Part shown: positions 23,501 to 36,700 of the stretch, in pieces
How the letters are laid out: every line of letters starts with the position of its first letter
How positions within the stretch are numbered: the first letter of the stretch is position 1
Translations under genes and position numbers: made by a program
Assembly: GCA_963170055.1 (NCBI GenBank)
Contig: CAUJGJ010000001.1
Coordinates: forward strand, 788,501-852,500
DNA length: 64,000 bases
Source: Halisarca cf. caerulea
Taxonomy: Eukaryota > Porifera > Demospongiae > Chondrillida > Halisarcidae
Reading direction: 5' to 3'
Notes under the pieces: generated by a model
Told to the model about the DNA's origin: nothing
Database searches by the model: none
Seen by the model: only the letters and a program-made list of their open reading frames with translations

Positions 23501-24100
23501 CAAATTACACTTTTACAAAGTTGTCGAATGTCTTTTAAAAATGTCAACGTTGCTAATTTTAATTTTATCTTAAGAATAAAATTGCCAAAGTTGCAAATAT
23601 CTTAGAATTTGAACTTGGTAACTTTCAAATTCTGCAAATTACACTTTTACAAAGTTGTCGAATGTCTTTAAAAAATGTCAACGTTGCTAATTTTAATTTT
23701 ATCTTAAGAATAAAATTGCCAAAGTTGCAAATATCTTAGAATTTGAACTTGGTAACTTTCAAATTCTGCAAATTACACTTTTACAAAGTTGACGAAAGTC
23801 TTTTCAAAATGTCAACGTTGCTAATTTTAATTTTATCTTAAGAATAAAATTGCCAAAGTTGCAAATATCTTAGAATTTGAACTTGGTAACTTTCAAATTC
23901 TGCAAATTACACTTTTACAAAGTTGCCGAATGTCTTTTAAAAATGTCAACGTTGCTAATTTTAATTTTATCTTAAGAATAAAATTGCCAAAGTTGCAAAT
24001 ATCTTAGAATTTGAACTTGGTAACTTTCAAATTCTGCAAATTACACTTTTACAAAGTTGCCGAATGTCTTTTAAAAATGTCAACGTTGCTAATTTTAATT
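20040..24100 (+). repeat. 2,010-bp (15-mer) higher-order repeat, two tandem copies
   Basis: Six independent markers recur at exactly 2,010 bp: GACGAAAG (20174/22184 and 21782/23792), GCCGAATTTC doublets (20441, 20575 / 22451, 22585), TCTTTACAAA (20851/22861), CCGATTG (21380/23390) and TCTTTAAAAAATG (near 21655/23665). The first copy carries a few private changes (TTGAAAGTGG near 21,335, TTTGAAATTC near 21,480, a C-to-T near 21,080), so the duplication is recent but not brand new. Agreement ends between about 24,060 and 24,194. Confidence 0.92.
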
Positions 24101-24319
24101 TTATCTTAAGAATAAAATTGCCAAAGTTGCAAATATCTTAGAATTTGAACTTGGTAACTTTCAAATTCTGCAAATTACACTTTTACAAAGTTGTCGAATG
24201 TCTTTTAAAAATGTCAACGTTGCTAATTTTAATTTTATCTTAAGAATAAAATTGCCAAAGTTGCAAATATCTTAGAATTTGAACTTGGTAACTTTCAAAT
24301 TCTGCAAATTACACTTTTA

Positions 24320-26740
24320 CAAAGTTGACGAAAGTCTTTTCAAAATGTCAACGTTGCTAATTTTAATTTTATCTTAAGAATAAAATTGCCAAAGTTGCAA
24401 ATATCTTAGAATTTGAACTTGGTAACTTTCAAATTCTGCAAATTACACTTTTACAAAGTTGCCGAATGTCTTTTAAAAATGTCAACGTTGCTAATTTTAA
24501 TTTTATCTTAAGAATAAAATTGCCAAAGTTGCTAATATCTTAGAATTTGAACTTGGTAACTTTCAAATTCTGCAAATTACACTTTTACAAAGTTGTCGAA
24601 TGTCTTTTAAAAATGTCAACGTTGCTAATTTTAATTTTATCTTAAGAATAAAATTGCCAAAGTTGCAAATATCTTAGAATTTGAACTTGGTAACTTTCAA
24701 ATTCTGCAAATTACACTTTTACAAAGTTGCCGAATGTCTTTTAAAAATGTCAACGTTGCTAATTTTAATTTTATCTTAAGAATAAAATTGCCAAAGTTGC
24801 AAATATCTTAGAATTTGAACTTGGTAACTTTCAAATTCTGCAAATTACACTTTTACAAAGTTGTCGAATGTCTTTTAAAAATGTCAACGTTGCTAATTTT
24901 AATTTTATCTTAAGAATAAAATTGCCAAAGTTGCAAATATCTTAGAATTTGAACTTGGTAACTTTCAAATTCTGCAAATTACACTTTTACAAAGTTGCCG
25001 AATGTCTTTTAAAAATGTCAACGTTGCTAATTTTAATTTTATCTTAAGAATAAAATTGCCAAAGTTGAAAATATCTTAGAATTTGAACTTGGTAACTTTC
25101 AAATTCTGCAAATTACACTTTTACAAAGTTGCCGAATGTCTTTTAAATATGTCAACGTTGCTAATTTTAATTTTATCTTAAGAATAAAATTGCCAAAGTT
25201 GCAAATATCTTAGAATTTGAACTTGGTAACTTTCAAATTCTGCAAATTACACTTTTACAAAGTTGTCGAATGTCTTTTAAAAATGTCAACGTTGCTAATT
25301 TTAATTTTATCTTAAGAATAAAATTGCCAAAGTTGCAAATATCTTAGAATTTGAACTTGGTAACTTTCAAATTCTGCAAATTACACTTTTACAAAGTTGT
25401 CGAATGTCTTTTAAAAATGTCAACGTTGCTAATTTTAATTTTATCTTAAGAATAAAATTGCCAAAGTTGCAAATATCTTAGAATTTGAACTTGGTAACTT
25501 TCAAATTCTGCAAATTACACTTTTACAAAGTTGACGAAAGTCTTTTCAAAATGTCAACGTTGCTAATTTTAATTTTATCTTAAGAATAAAATTGCCAAAG
25601 TTGCAAATATCTTAGAATTTGAACTTGGTAACTTTCAAATTCTGCAAATTACACTTTTACAAAGTTGCCGAATGTCTTTTAAAAATGTCAACGTTGCTAA
25701 TTTTAATTTTATCTTAAGAATAAAATTGCCAAAGTTGCTAATATCTTAGAATTTGAACTTGGTAACTTTCAAATTCTGCAAATTACACTTTTACAAAGTT
25801 GTCGAATGTCTTTTAAAAATGTCAACGTTGCTAATTTTAATTTTATCTTAAGAATAAAATTGCCAAAGTTGCAAATATCTTAGAATTTGAACTTGGTAAC
25901 TTTCAAATTCTGCAAATTACACTTTTACAAAGTTGCCGAATGTCTTTTAAAAATGTCAACGTTGCTAATTTTAATTTTATCTTAAGAATAAAATTGCCAA
26001 AGTTGCAAATATCTTAGAATTTGAACTTGGTAACTTTCAAATTCTGCAAATTACACTTTTACAAAGTTGTCGAATGTCTTTTAAAAATGTCAACGTTGCT
26101 AATTTTAATTTTATCTTAAGAATAAAATTGCCAAAGTTGCAAATATCTTAGAATTTGAACTTGGTAACTTTCAAATTCTGCAAATTACACTTTTACAAAG
26201 TTGTCGAATGTCTTTTAAAAATGTCAACGTTGCTAATTTTAATTTTATCTTAAGAATAAAATTGCCAAAGTTGCAAATATCTTAGAATTTGAACTTGGTA
26301 ACTTTCAAATTCTGCAAATTACACTTTTACAAAGTTGTCGAATGTCTTTTAAAAATGTCAACGTTGCTAATTTTAATTTTATCTTAAGAATAAAATTGCC
26401 AAAGTTGCAAATATCTTAGAATTTGAACTTGGTAACTTTCAAATTCTGCAAATTACACTTTTACAAAGTTGTCGAATGTCTTTTAAAAATGTCAACGTTG
26501 CTAATTTTAATTTTATCTTAAGAATAAAATTGCCAAAGTTGCAAATATCTTAGAATTTGAACTTGGTAACTTTCAAATTCTGCAAATTACACTTTTACAA
26601 AGTTGCCGAATGTCTTTTAAAAATGTCAACGTTGCTAATTTTAATTTTATCTTAAGAATAAAATTGCCAAAGTTGCAAATATCTTAGAATTTGAACTTGG
26701 TAACTTTCAAATTCTGCAAATTACACTTTTACAAAGTTGT
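24320..26740 (+). repeat. 1,206-bp (9-mer) higher-order repeat, two copies
   Basis: GACGAAAG at 24328 and 25534, and the following GCTAATATC variant at 24531 and 25737, are each 1,206 bp apart. Confidence 0.75.
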
Positions 26741-27519
26741 CGAATGTCTTTTAAAAATGTCAACGTTGCTAATTTTAATTTTATCTTAAGAATAAAATTG
26801 CCAAAGTTGCAAATATCTTGGAATTTGAACTTGGTAACTTTCAAATTCTGCAAATTACACTTTTACAAAGTTGCCGAATGTCTTTTAAAAATGTCAACGT
26901 TGCTAATTTTAATTTTATCTTAAGAATAAAATTGCCAAAGTTGCAAATATCTTAGAATTTGAACTTGGTAACTTTCAAATTCTGCAAATTACACTTTTAC
27001 AAAGTTGCCGAATGTCTTTTAAAAATGTCAACGTTGCTAATTTTAATTTTATCTTAAGAATAAAATTGCTAAAGTTGCAAATATCTTAGAATTTGAACTT
27101 GGTAACTTTCAAATTCTGCAAATTACACTTTTACAAAGTTGTCGAATGTCTTTTAAAAATGTCAACGTTGCTAATTTTAATTTTATCTTAAGAATAAAAT
27201 TGCCAAAGTTGCAAATATCTTAGAATTTGAACTTGGTAACTTTCAAATTCTGCAAATTACACTTTTACAAAGTTGTCGAATGTCTTTTAAAAATGTCAAC
27301 GTTGCTAATTTTAATTTTATCTTAAGAATAAAATTGCCAAAGTTGCTAATATCTTAGAATTTGAACTTGGTAACTTTCAAATTCTGCAAATTACACTTTT
27401 ACAAAGTTGTCGAATGTCTTTTAAAAATGTCAACGTTGCTAATTTTAATTTTATCTTAAGAATAAAATTGCCAAAGTTGCAAATATCTTAGAATTTGAAC
27501 TTGGTAACTTTCAAATTCT

Positions 27520-30500
27520 GCGAATTACACTTTTACAAAGTTGCCGAATGTCTTTTAAAAATGTCAACGTTGCTAATTTTAATTTTATCTTAAGAATAAA
27601 ATTGCCAAAGTTGCAAATATCTTAGAATTTGAACTTGGTAACTTTCAAATTCTGCAAATTACACTTTTACAAAGTTGTCGAATGTCTTTTAAAAATGTCA
27701 ACGTTGCTAATTTTAATTTTATCTTAAGAATAAAATTGCCAAAGTTGCAAATATCTTAGAATTTGAACTTGGTAACTTTCAAATTCTGCAAATTACACTT
27801 TTACAAAGTTGTCGAATGTCTTTTAAAAATGTCAACGTTGCTAATTTTAATTTTATCTTAAGAATAAAATTGCCAAAGTTGCAAATATCTTAGAATTTGA
27901 ACTTGGTAACTTTCAAATTCTGCAAATTACACTTTTACAAAGTTGTCGAATGTCTTTTAAAAATGTCAACGTTGCTAATTTTAATTTTATCTTAAGAATA
28001 AAATTGCCAAAGTTGCAAATATCTTAGAATTTGAACTTGGTAACTTTCAAATTCTGCAAATTACACTTTTACAAAGTTGTCGAATGTCTTTTAAAAATGT
28101 CAACGTTGCTAATTTTAATTTTATCTTAAGAATAAAATTGCCAAAGTTGCAAATATCTTAGAATTTGAACTTGGTAACTTTCAAATTCTGCAAATTACAC
28201 TTTTACAAAGTTGACGAATGTCTTTTAAAAATGTCAACGTTGCTAATTTTAATTTTATCTTAAGAATAAAATTGCCAAAGTTGCTAATATCTTGGAATTT
28301 GAACTTGGTAACTTTCAAATTCTGCAAATTACACTTTTACAAAGTTGCCGAATGTCTTTTAAAAATGTCAACGTTGCTAATTTTAATTTTATCTTAAGAA
28401 TAAAATTGCCAAAGTTGCAAATATCTTAGAATTTGAACTTGGTAACTTTCAAATTCTGCAAATTACACTTTTACAAAGTTGCCGAATGTCTTTTAAAAAT
28501 GTCAACGTTGCTAATTTTAATTTTATCTTAAGAATAAAATTGCCAAAGTTGCAAATATCTTAGAATTTGAACTTGGTAACTTTCAAATTCTGCAAATTAC
28601 ACTTTTACAAAGTTGTCGAATGTCTTTTAAAAATGTCAACGTTGCTAATTTTAATTTTATCTTAAGAATAAAATTGCCAAAGTTGCAAATATCTTAGAAT
28701 TTGAACTTGGTAACTTTCAAATTCTGCAAATTACACTTTTACAAAGTTGTCGAATGTCTTTTAAAAATGTCAACGTTGCTAATTTTAATTTTATCTTAAG
28801 AATAAAATTGCCAAAGTTGCAAATATCTTAGAATTTGAACTTGGTACCTTTCAAATTCTGCAAATTACACTTTTACAAAGTTGTCGAATGTCTTTTAAAA
28901 ATGTCAACGTTGCTAATTTTAATTTTATCTTAAGAATAAAATTGCCAAAGTTGCAAATATCTTAGAATTTGAACTTGGTAACTTTCAAATTCTGCAAATT
29001 ACACTTTTACAAAGTTGTCGAATGTCTTTTAAAAATGTCAACGTTGCTAATTTTAATTTTATCTTAAGAATAAAATTGCCAAAGTTGCAAATATCTTAGA
29101 ATTTGAACTTGGTAACTTTCAAATTCTGCAAATTACACTTTTACAAAGTTGCCGAATGTCTTTTAAAAATGTCAACGTTGCTAATTTTAATTTTATCTTA
29201 AGAATAAAATTGCCAAAGTTGCTAATATCTTGGAATTTGAACTTGGTAACTTTCAAATTCTGCAAATTACACTTTTACAAAGTTGCCGAATGTCTTTTAA
29301 AAATGTCAACGTTGCTAATTTTAATTTTATCTTAAGAATAAAATTGCCAAAGTTGCAAATATCTTAGAATTTGAACTTGGTAACTTTCAAATTCTGCAAA
29401 TTACACTTTTACAAAGTTGTCGAATGTCTTTTAAAAATGTCAACGTTGCTAATTTTAATTTTATCTTAAGAATAAAATTGCCAAAGTTGCAAATATCTTA
29501 GAATTTGAACTTGGTAACTTTCAAATTCTGCAAATTACACTTTTACAAAGTTGTCGAATGTCTTTTAAAAATGTCAACGTTGCTAATTTTAATTTTATCT
29601 TAAGAATAAAATTGCCAAAGTTGCAAATATCTTAGAATTTGAACTTGGTAACTTTCAAATTCTGCAAATTACACTTTTACAAAGTTGCCGAATGTCTTTT
29701 AAAAATGTCAACGTTGCTAATTTTAATTTTATCTTAAGAAGAAAATTGCCAAAGTTGCAAATATCTTAGAATTTGAACTTGGTAACTTTCAAATTCTGCA
29801 AATTACACTTTTACAAAGTTGCCGAATGTCTTTTAAAAATGTCAACGTTGCTAATTTTAATTTTATCTTAAGAATAAAATTGCCAAAGTTGCAAATATCT
29901 TAGAATTTGAACTTGGTAACTTTCAAATTCTGCGAATTACACTTTTACAAAGTTGTCGAATGTCTTTTAAAAATGTCAACGTTGCTAATTTTAATTTTAT
30001 CTTAAGAATAAAATTGCCAAAGTTGCAAATATCTTAGAATTTGAACTTGGTAACTTTCAAATTCTGCAAATTACACTTTTACAAAGTTGTCGAATGTCTT
30101 TTAAAAATGTCAACGTTGCTAATTTTAATTTTATCTTAAGAATAAAATTGCCAAAGTTGCAAATATCTTAGAATTTGAACTTGGTAACTTTCAAATTCTG
30201 CAAATTACACTTTTACAAAGTTGACGAATGTCTTTTAAAAATGTCAACGTTGCTAATTTTAATTTTATCTTAAGAAGAAAATTGCCAAAGTTGCAAATAT
30301 CTTAGAATTTGAACTTGGTAACTTTCAAATTCTGCAAATTACACTTTTACAAAGTTGCCGAATGTCTTTTAAAAATGTCAACGTTGCTAATTTTAATTTT
30401 ATCTTAAGAATAAAATTGCCAAAGTTGCAAATATCTTAGAATTTGAACTTGGTAACTTTCAAATTCTGCGAATTACACTTTTACAAAGTTGTCGAATGTC

Positions 30501-33500
30501 TTTTAAAAATGTCAACGTTGCTAATTTTAATTTTATCTTAAGAATAAAATTGCCAAAGTTGCAAATATCTTAGAATTTGAACTTGGTAACTTTCAAATTC
30601 TGCAAATTACACTTTTACAAAGTTGTCGAATGTCTTTTAAAAATGTCAACGTTGCTAATTTTAATTTTATCTTAAGAATAAAATTGCCAAAGTTGCAAAT
30701 ATCTTAGAATTTGAACTTGGTAACTTTCAAATTCTGCAAATTACACTTTTACAAAGTTGACGAATGTCTTTTAAAAATGTCAACGTTGCTAATTTTAATT
30801 TTATCTTAAGAATAAAATTGCCAAAGTTGCTAATATCTTGGAATTTGAACTTGGTAACTTTCAAATTCTGCAAATTACACTTTTACAAAGTTGCCGAATG
30901 TCTTTTAAAAATGTCAACGTTGCTAATTTTAATTTTATCTTAAGAATAAAATTGCCAAAGTTGCAAATATCTTAGAATTTGAACTTGGTAACTTTCAAAT
31001 TCTGCAAATTACACTTTTACAAAGTTGCCGAATGTCTTTTAAAAATGTCAACGTTGCTAATTTTAATTTTATCTTAAGAATAAAATTGCCAAAGTTGCAA
31101 ATATCTTAGAATTTGAACTTGGTAACTTTCAAATTCTGCAAATTACACTTTTACAAAGTTGTCGAATGTCTTTTAAAAATGTCAACGTTGCTAATTTTAA
31201 TTTTATCTTAAGAATAAAATTGCCAAAGTTGCAAATATCTTAGAATTTGAACTTGGTAACTTTCAAATTCTGCAAATTACACTTTTACAAAGTTGTCGAA
31301 TGTCTTTTAAAAATGTCAACGTTGCTAATTTTAATTTTATCTTAAGAATAAAATTGCCAAAGTTGCAAATATCTTAGAATTTGAACTTGGTAACTTTCAA
31401 ATTCTGCAAATTACACTTTTACAAAGTTGTCGAATGTCTTTTAAAAATGTCAACGTTGCTAATTTTAATTTTATCTTAAGAATAAAATTGCCAAAGTTGC
31501 AAATATCTTAGAATTTGAACTTGGTAACTTTCAAATTCTGCAAATTACACTTTTACAAAGTTGTCGAATGTCTTTTAAAAATGTCAACGTTGCTAATTTT
31601 AATTTTATCTTAAGAATAAAATTGCCAAAGTTGCAAATATCTTAGAATTTGAACTTGGTAACTTTCAAATTCTGCAAATTACACTTTTACAAAGTTGCCG
31701 AATGTCTTTTAAAAATGTCAACGTTGCTAATTTTAATTTTATCTTAAGAATAAAATTGCCAAAGTTGCTAATATCTTGGAATTTGAACTTGGTAACTTTC
31801 AAATTCTGCAAATTACACTTTTACAAAGTTGCCGAATGTCTTTTAAAAATGTCAACGTTGCTAATTTTAATTTTATCTTAAGAATAAAATTGCCAAAGTT
31901 GCAAATATCTTAGAATTTGAACTTGGTAACTTTCAAATTCTGCAAATTACACTTTTACAAAGTTGTCGAATGTCTTTTAAAAATGTCAACGTTGCTAATT
32001 TTAATTTTATCTTAAGAATAAAATTGCCAAAGTTGCAAATATCTTAGAATTTGAACTTGGTAACTTTCAAATTCTGCAAATTACACTTTTACAAAGTTGT
32101 CGAATGTCTTTTAAAAATGTCAACGTTGCTAATTTTAATTTTATCTTAAGAATAAAATTGCCAAAGTTGCAAATATCTTAGAATTTGAACTTGGTAACTT
32201 TCAAATTCTGCAAATTACACTTTTACAAAGTTGCCGAATGTCTTTTAAAAATGTCAACGTTGCTAATTTTAATTTTATCTTAAGAAGAAAATTGCCAAAG
32301 TTGCAAATATCTTAGAATTTGAACTTGGTAACTTTCAAATTCTGCAAATTACACTTTTACAAAGTTGCCGAATGTCTTTTAAAAATGTCAACGTTGCTAA
32401 TTTTAATTTTATCTTAAGAATAAAATTGCCAAAGTTGCAAATATCTTAGAATTTGAACTTGGTAACTTTCAAATTCTGCGAATTACACTTTTACAAAGTT
32501 GTCGAATGTCTTTTAAAAATGTCAACGTTGCTAATTTTAATTTTATCTTAAGAATAAAATTGCCAAAGTTGCAAATATCTTAGAATTTGAACTTGGTAAC
32601 TTTCAAATTCTGCAAATTACACTTTTACAAAGTTGTCGAATGTCTTTTAAAAATGTCAACGTTGCTAATTTTAATTTTATCTTAAGAATAAAATTGCCAA
32701 AGTTGCAAATATCTTAGAATTTGAACTTGGTAACTTTCAAATTCTGCAAATTACACTTTTACAAAGTTGTCGAATGTCTTTTAAAAATGTCAACGTTGCT
32801 AATTTTAATTTTATCTTAAGAATAAAATTGCCAAAGTTGCAAATATCTTAGAATTTGAACTTGGTAACTTTCAAATTCTGCAAATTACACTTTTACAAAG
32901 TTGTCGAATGTCTTTTAAAAATGTCAACGTTGCTAATTTTAATTTTATCTTAAGAATAAAATTGCCAAAGTTGCAAATATCTTAGAATTTGAACTTGGTA
33001 ACTTTCAAATTCTGCAAATTACACTTTTACAAAGTTGCCGAATGTCTTTTAAAAATGTCAACGTTGCTAATTTTAATTTTATCTTAAGAATAAAATTGCC
33101 AAAGTTGCTAATATCTTGGAATTTGAACTTGGTAACTTTCAAATTCTGCAAATTACACTTTTATAAAGTTGCCGAATGTCTTTTAAAAATGTCAACGTTG
33201 CTAATTTTAATTTTATCTTAAGAATAAAATTGCCAAAGTTGAAAATATCTTAGAATTTGAACTTGGTAACTTTCAAATTCTGCAAATTACACTTTTACAA
33301 AGTTGCCGAATGTCTTTTAAAAATGTCAACGTTGCTAATTTTAATTTTATCTTAAGAATAAAATTGCCAAAGTTGCAAATATCTTAGAATTTGAACTTGG
33401 TAACTTTCAAATTCTGCAAATTACACTTCTACAAAGTTGTCGAATGTCTTTTAAAAATGTCAACGTTGCTAATTTTAATTTTATCTTAAGAATAAAATTG

Positions 33501-33700
33501 CCAAAGTTGCAAATATCTTAGAATTTGAACTTGGTAACTTTCAAATTCTGCAAATTACACTTTTACAAAGTTGTCGAATGTCTTTTAAAAATGTCAACGT
33601 TGCTAATTTTAATTTTATCTTAAGAATAAAATTGCCAAAGTTGCAAATATCTTAGAATTTGAACTTGGTAACTTTCAAATTCTGCGAATTACACTTTTAC
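27520..33700 (+). repeat. Mixed 536/938/2,010-bp higher-order domain of satellite
   Basis: GCTAATATCTTGG units fall at 28283, 29221, 30829, 31767 and 33107 (spacings 938, 1608, 938 and 1340). AAGAAGAAAATTG units fall near 29741, 30277 and 32287 (536 and 2,010) and TGCGAATTAC units near 29934, 30470 and 32480 (536 and 2,010). All spacings are whole multiples of 134, but several duplication lengths are superimposed. Confidence 0.8.
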
Positions 33701-36700
33701 AAAGTTGTCGAATGTCTTTTAAAAATGTCAACGTTGCTAATTTTAATTTTATCTTAAGAATAAAATTACCAAAGTTGCAAATATCTTAGAATTTGAACTT
33801 GGTAACTTTCAAATTCTGCAAATTACACTTTTACAAAGTTGTCGAATGTCTTTTAAAAATGTCAACGTTGCTAATTTTAATTTTATCTTAAGAATAAAAT
33901 TGCCAAAGTTGCAAATATCTTAGAATTTGAACTTGGTAACTTTCAAATTCTGCAAATTACACTTTTACAAAGTTGTCGAATCTTTTAAAAATGTCAACGT
34001 TGCTAATTTTAATTTTATCTTAAGAATAAAATTGCCAAAGTTGCTAATATCTTAGAATTTGAACTTGGTAACTTTCAAATTCTGCAAATTACACTTTTAC
34101 AAAGTTGTCGAATGTCTTTTAAAAATGTCAACGTTGCTAATTTTAATTTTATCTTAAGAATAAAATTGCCAAAGTTGCAAATATCTTAGAATTTGAACTT
34201 GGTAACTTTCAAATTCTGCAAATTACACTTTTACAAAGTTGCCGAATGTCTTTTAAAAATGTCAACGTTGCTAATTTTAATTTTATCTTAAGATAAAATT
34301 GCCAAAGTTGCAAATATCTTAGAATTTGAACTTGGTAACTTTCAAATTCTGCAAATTACACTTTTACAAAGTTGCCGAATGTCTTTTAAAAATGTCAACG
34401 TTGCTAATTTTAATTTTATCTTAAGAATAAAATTGCCAAAGTTGCAAATATCTTAGAATTTGAACTTGGTAACTTTCAAATTCTGCAAATTACACTTTTA
34501 CAAAGTTGCTCGAATGTCTTTTAAAAATGTCAACGTTGCTAATTTTAATTTTATCTTAAGAATAAAATTGCCAAAGTTGCTAATATCTTAGAATTTGAAC
34601 TTGGTAACTTTCAAATTCTGCAAATTACACTTTTACAAAGTTGTCGAATGTCTTTTAAAAATGTCAACGTTGCTAATTTTAATTTTATCTTAAGAATAAA
34701 ATTGCCAAGTTGCAAATATCTTAGAATTTGAACTTGGTAACTTTCAAATTCTGCAAATTACACTTTTACAAAGTTGCCGAATGTCTTTTAAAAATGTCAA
34801 CGTTGCTAATTTTAATTTTATCTTAAGAATAAAATTGCCAAAGTTGCAAATATCTTAGAATTTGAACTTGGTAACTTTCAAATTCTGCAAATTACACTTT
34901 TACAAAGTTGTCGAATGTCTTTTAAAAATGTCAACGTTGCTAATTTTAATTTTATCTTAAGAATAAAATTGCCAAAGTTGCAAATATCTTAGAATTTGAA
35001 CTTGGTAACTTTCAAATTCTGCAAATTACACTTTTACAAAGTTGTCGAATGTCTTTTAAAAATGTCAACGTTGCTAATTTTAATTTTATCTTAAGAATAA
35101 AATTGCCAAAGTTGCAAATATCTTAGAATTTGAACTTGGTAACTTTCAAATTCTGCAAATTACACTTTTACAAAGTTGCCGAATGTCTTTTAAAAATGTC
35201 AACGTTGCTAATTTTAATTTTATCTTAAGAATAAAATTGCCAAAGTTGCTAATATCTTAGAATTTGAACTTGGTAACTTTCAAATTCTGCAAATTACACT
35301 TTTACAAAGTTGTCGAATGTCTTTTAAAAATGTCAACGTTGCTAATTTTAATTTTATCTTAAGAATAAAATTGCCAAAGTTGCAAATATCTTAGAATTTG
35401 AACTTGGTAACTTTCAAATTCTGCAAATTACACTTTTACAAAGTTGTCGAATGTCTTTTAAAAATGTCAACGTTGCTAATTTTAATTTTATCTTAAGAAT
35501 AAAATTGCCAAAGTTGCAAATATCTTAGAATTTGAACTTGGTAACTTTCAAATTCTGCAAATTACACTTTTACAAAGTTGCCGAATGTCTTTTAAAAATG
35601 TCAACGTTGCTAATTTTAATTTTATCTTAAGAATAAAATTGCCAAAGTTGCAAATATCTTAGAATTTGAACTTGGTAACTTTCAAATTCTGCAAATTACA
35701 CTTTTACAAAGTTGCCGAATGTCTTTTAAAAATGTCAACGTTGCTAATTTTAATTTTATCTTAAGAATAAAATTGCCAAAGTTGCTAATATCTTAGAATT
35801 TGAACTTGGTAACTTTCAAATTCTGCAAATTACACTTTTACAAAGTTGTCGAATGTCTTTTAAAAATGTCAACGTTGCTAATTTTAATTTTATCTTAAGA
35901 ATAAAATTGCCAAAGTTGCAAATATCTTAGAATTTGAACTTGGTAACTTTCAAATTCTGCAAATTACACTTTTACAAAGTTGCCGAATGTCTTTTAAAAA
36001 TGTCAACGTTGCTAATTGTAATTTTATCTTAAGAATAAAATTGCCAAAGTTGCAAATATCTTAGAATTTGAACTTGGTAACTTTCAAATTCTGCAAATTA
36101 CACTTTTACAAAGTTGCCGAATGTCTTTTAAAAATGTCAACGTTGCTAATTTTAATTTTATCTTAAGAATAAAATTGCCAAAGTTGCAAATATCTTAGAA
36201 TTTGAACTTGGTAACTTTCAAATTCTGCAAATTACACTTTTACAAAGTTGCCGAATGTCTTTTAAAAATGTCAACGTTGCTAATTTTAATTTTATCTTAA
36301 GAATAAAATTGCCAAAGTTGCAAATATCTTAGAATTTGAACTTGGTAACTTTCAAATTCTGCAAATTACACTTTTACAAAGTTGTCGAATGTCTTTTAAA
36401 AATGTCAACGTTGCTAATTTTAATTTTATCTTAAGAATAAAATTGCCAAAGTTGCAAATATCTTAGAATTTGAACTTGGTAACTTTCAAATTCCGCAAAT
36501 TACACTTTTACAAAGTTGTCGAATGTCTTTTAAAAATGTCAACGTTGCTAATTTTAATTTTATCTTAAGAATAAAATTGCCAAAGTTGCAAATACCTTAG
36601 AATTCGAACTTGGTAACTTTCAAATTCTGCAAATTACACTTTTACAAAGTTGTCGAATGTCTTTTAAAAATGTCAACGTTGCTAATTTTAATTTTATCTT

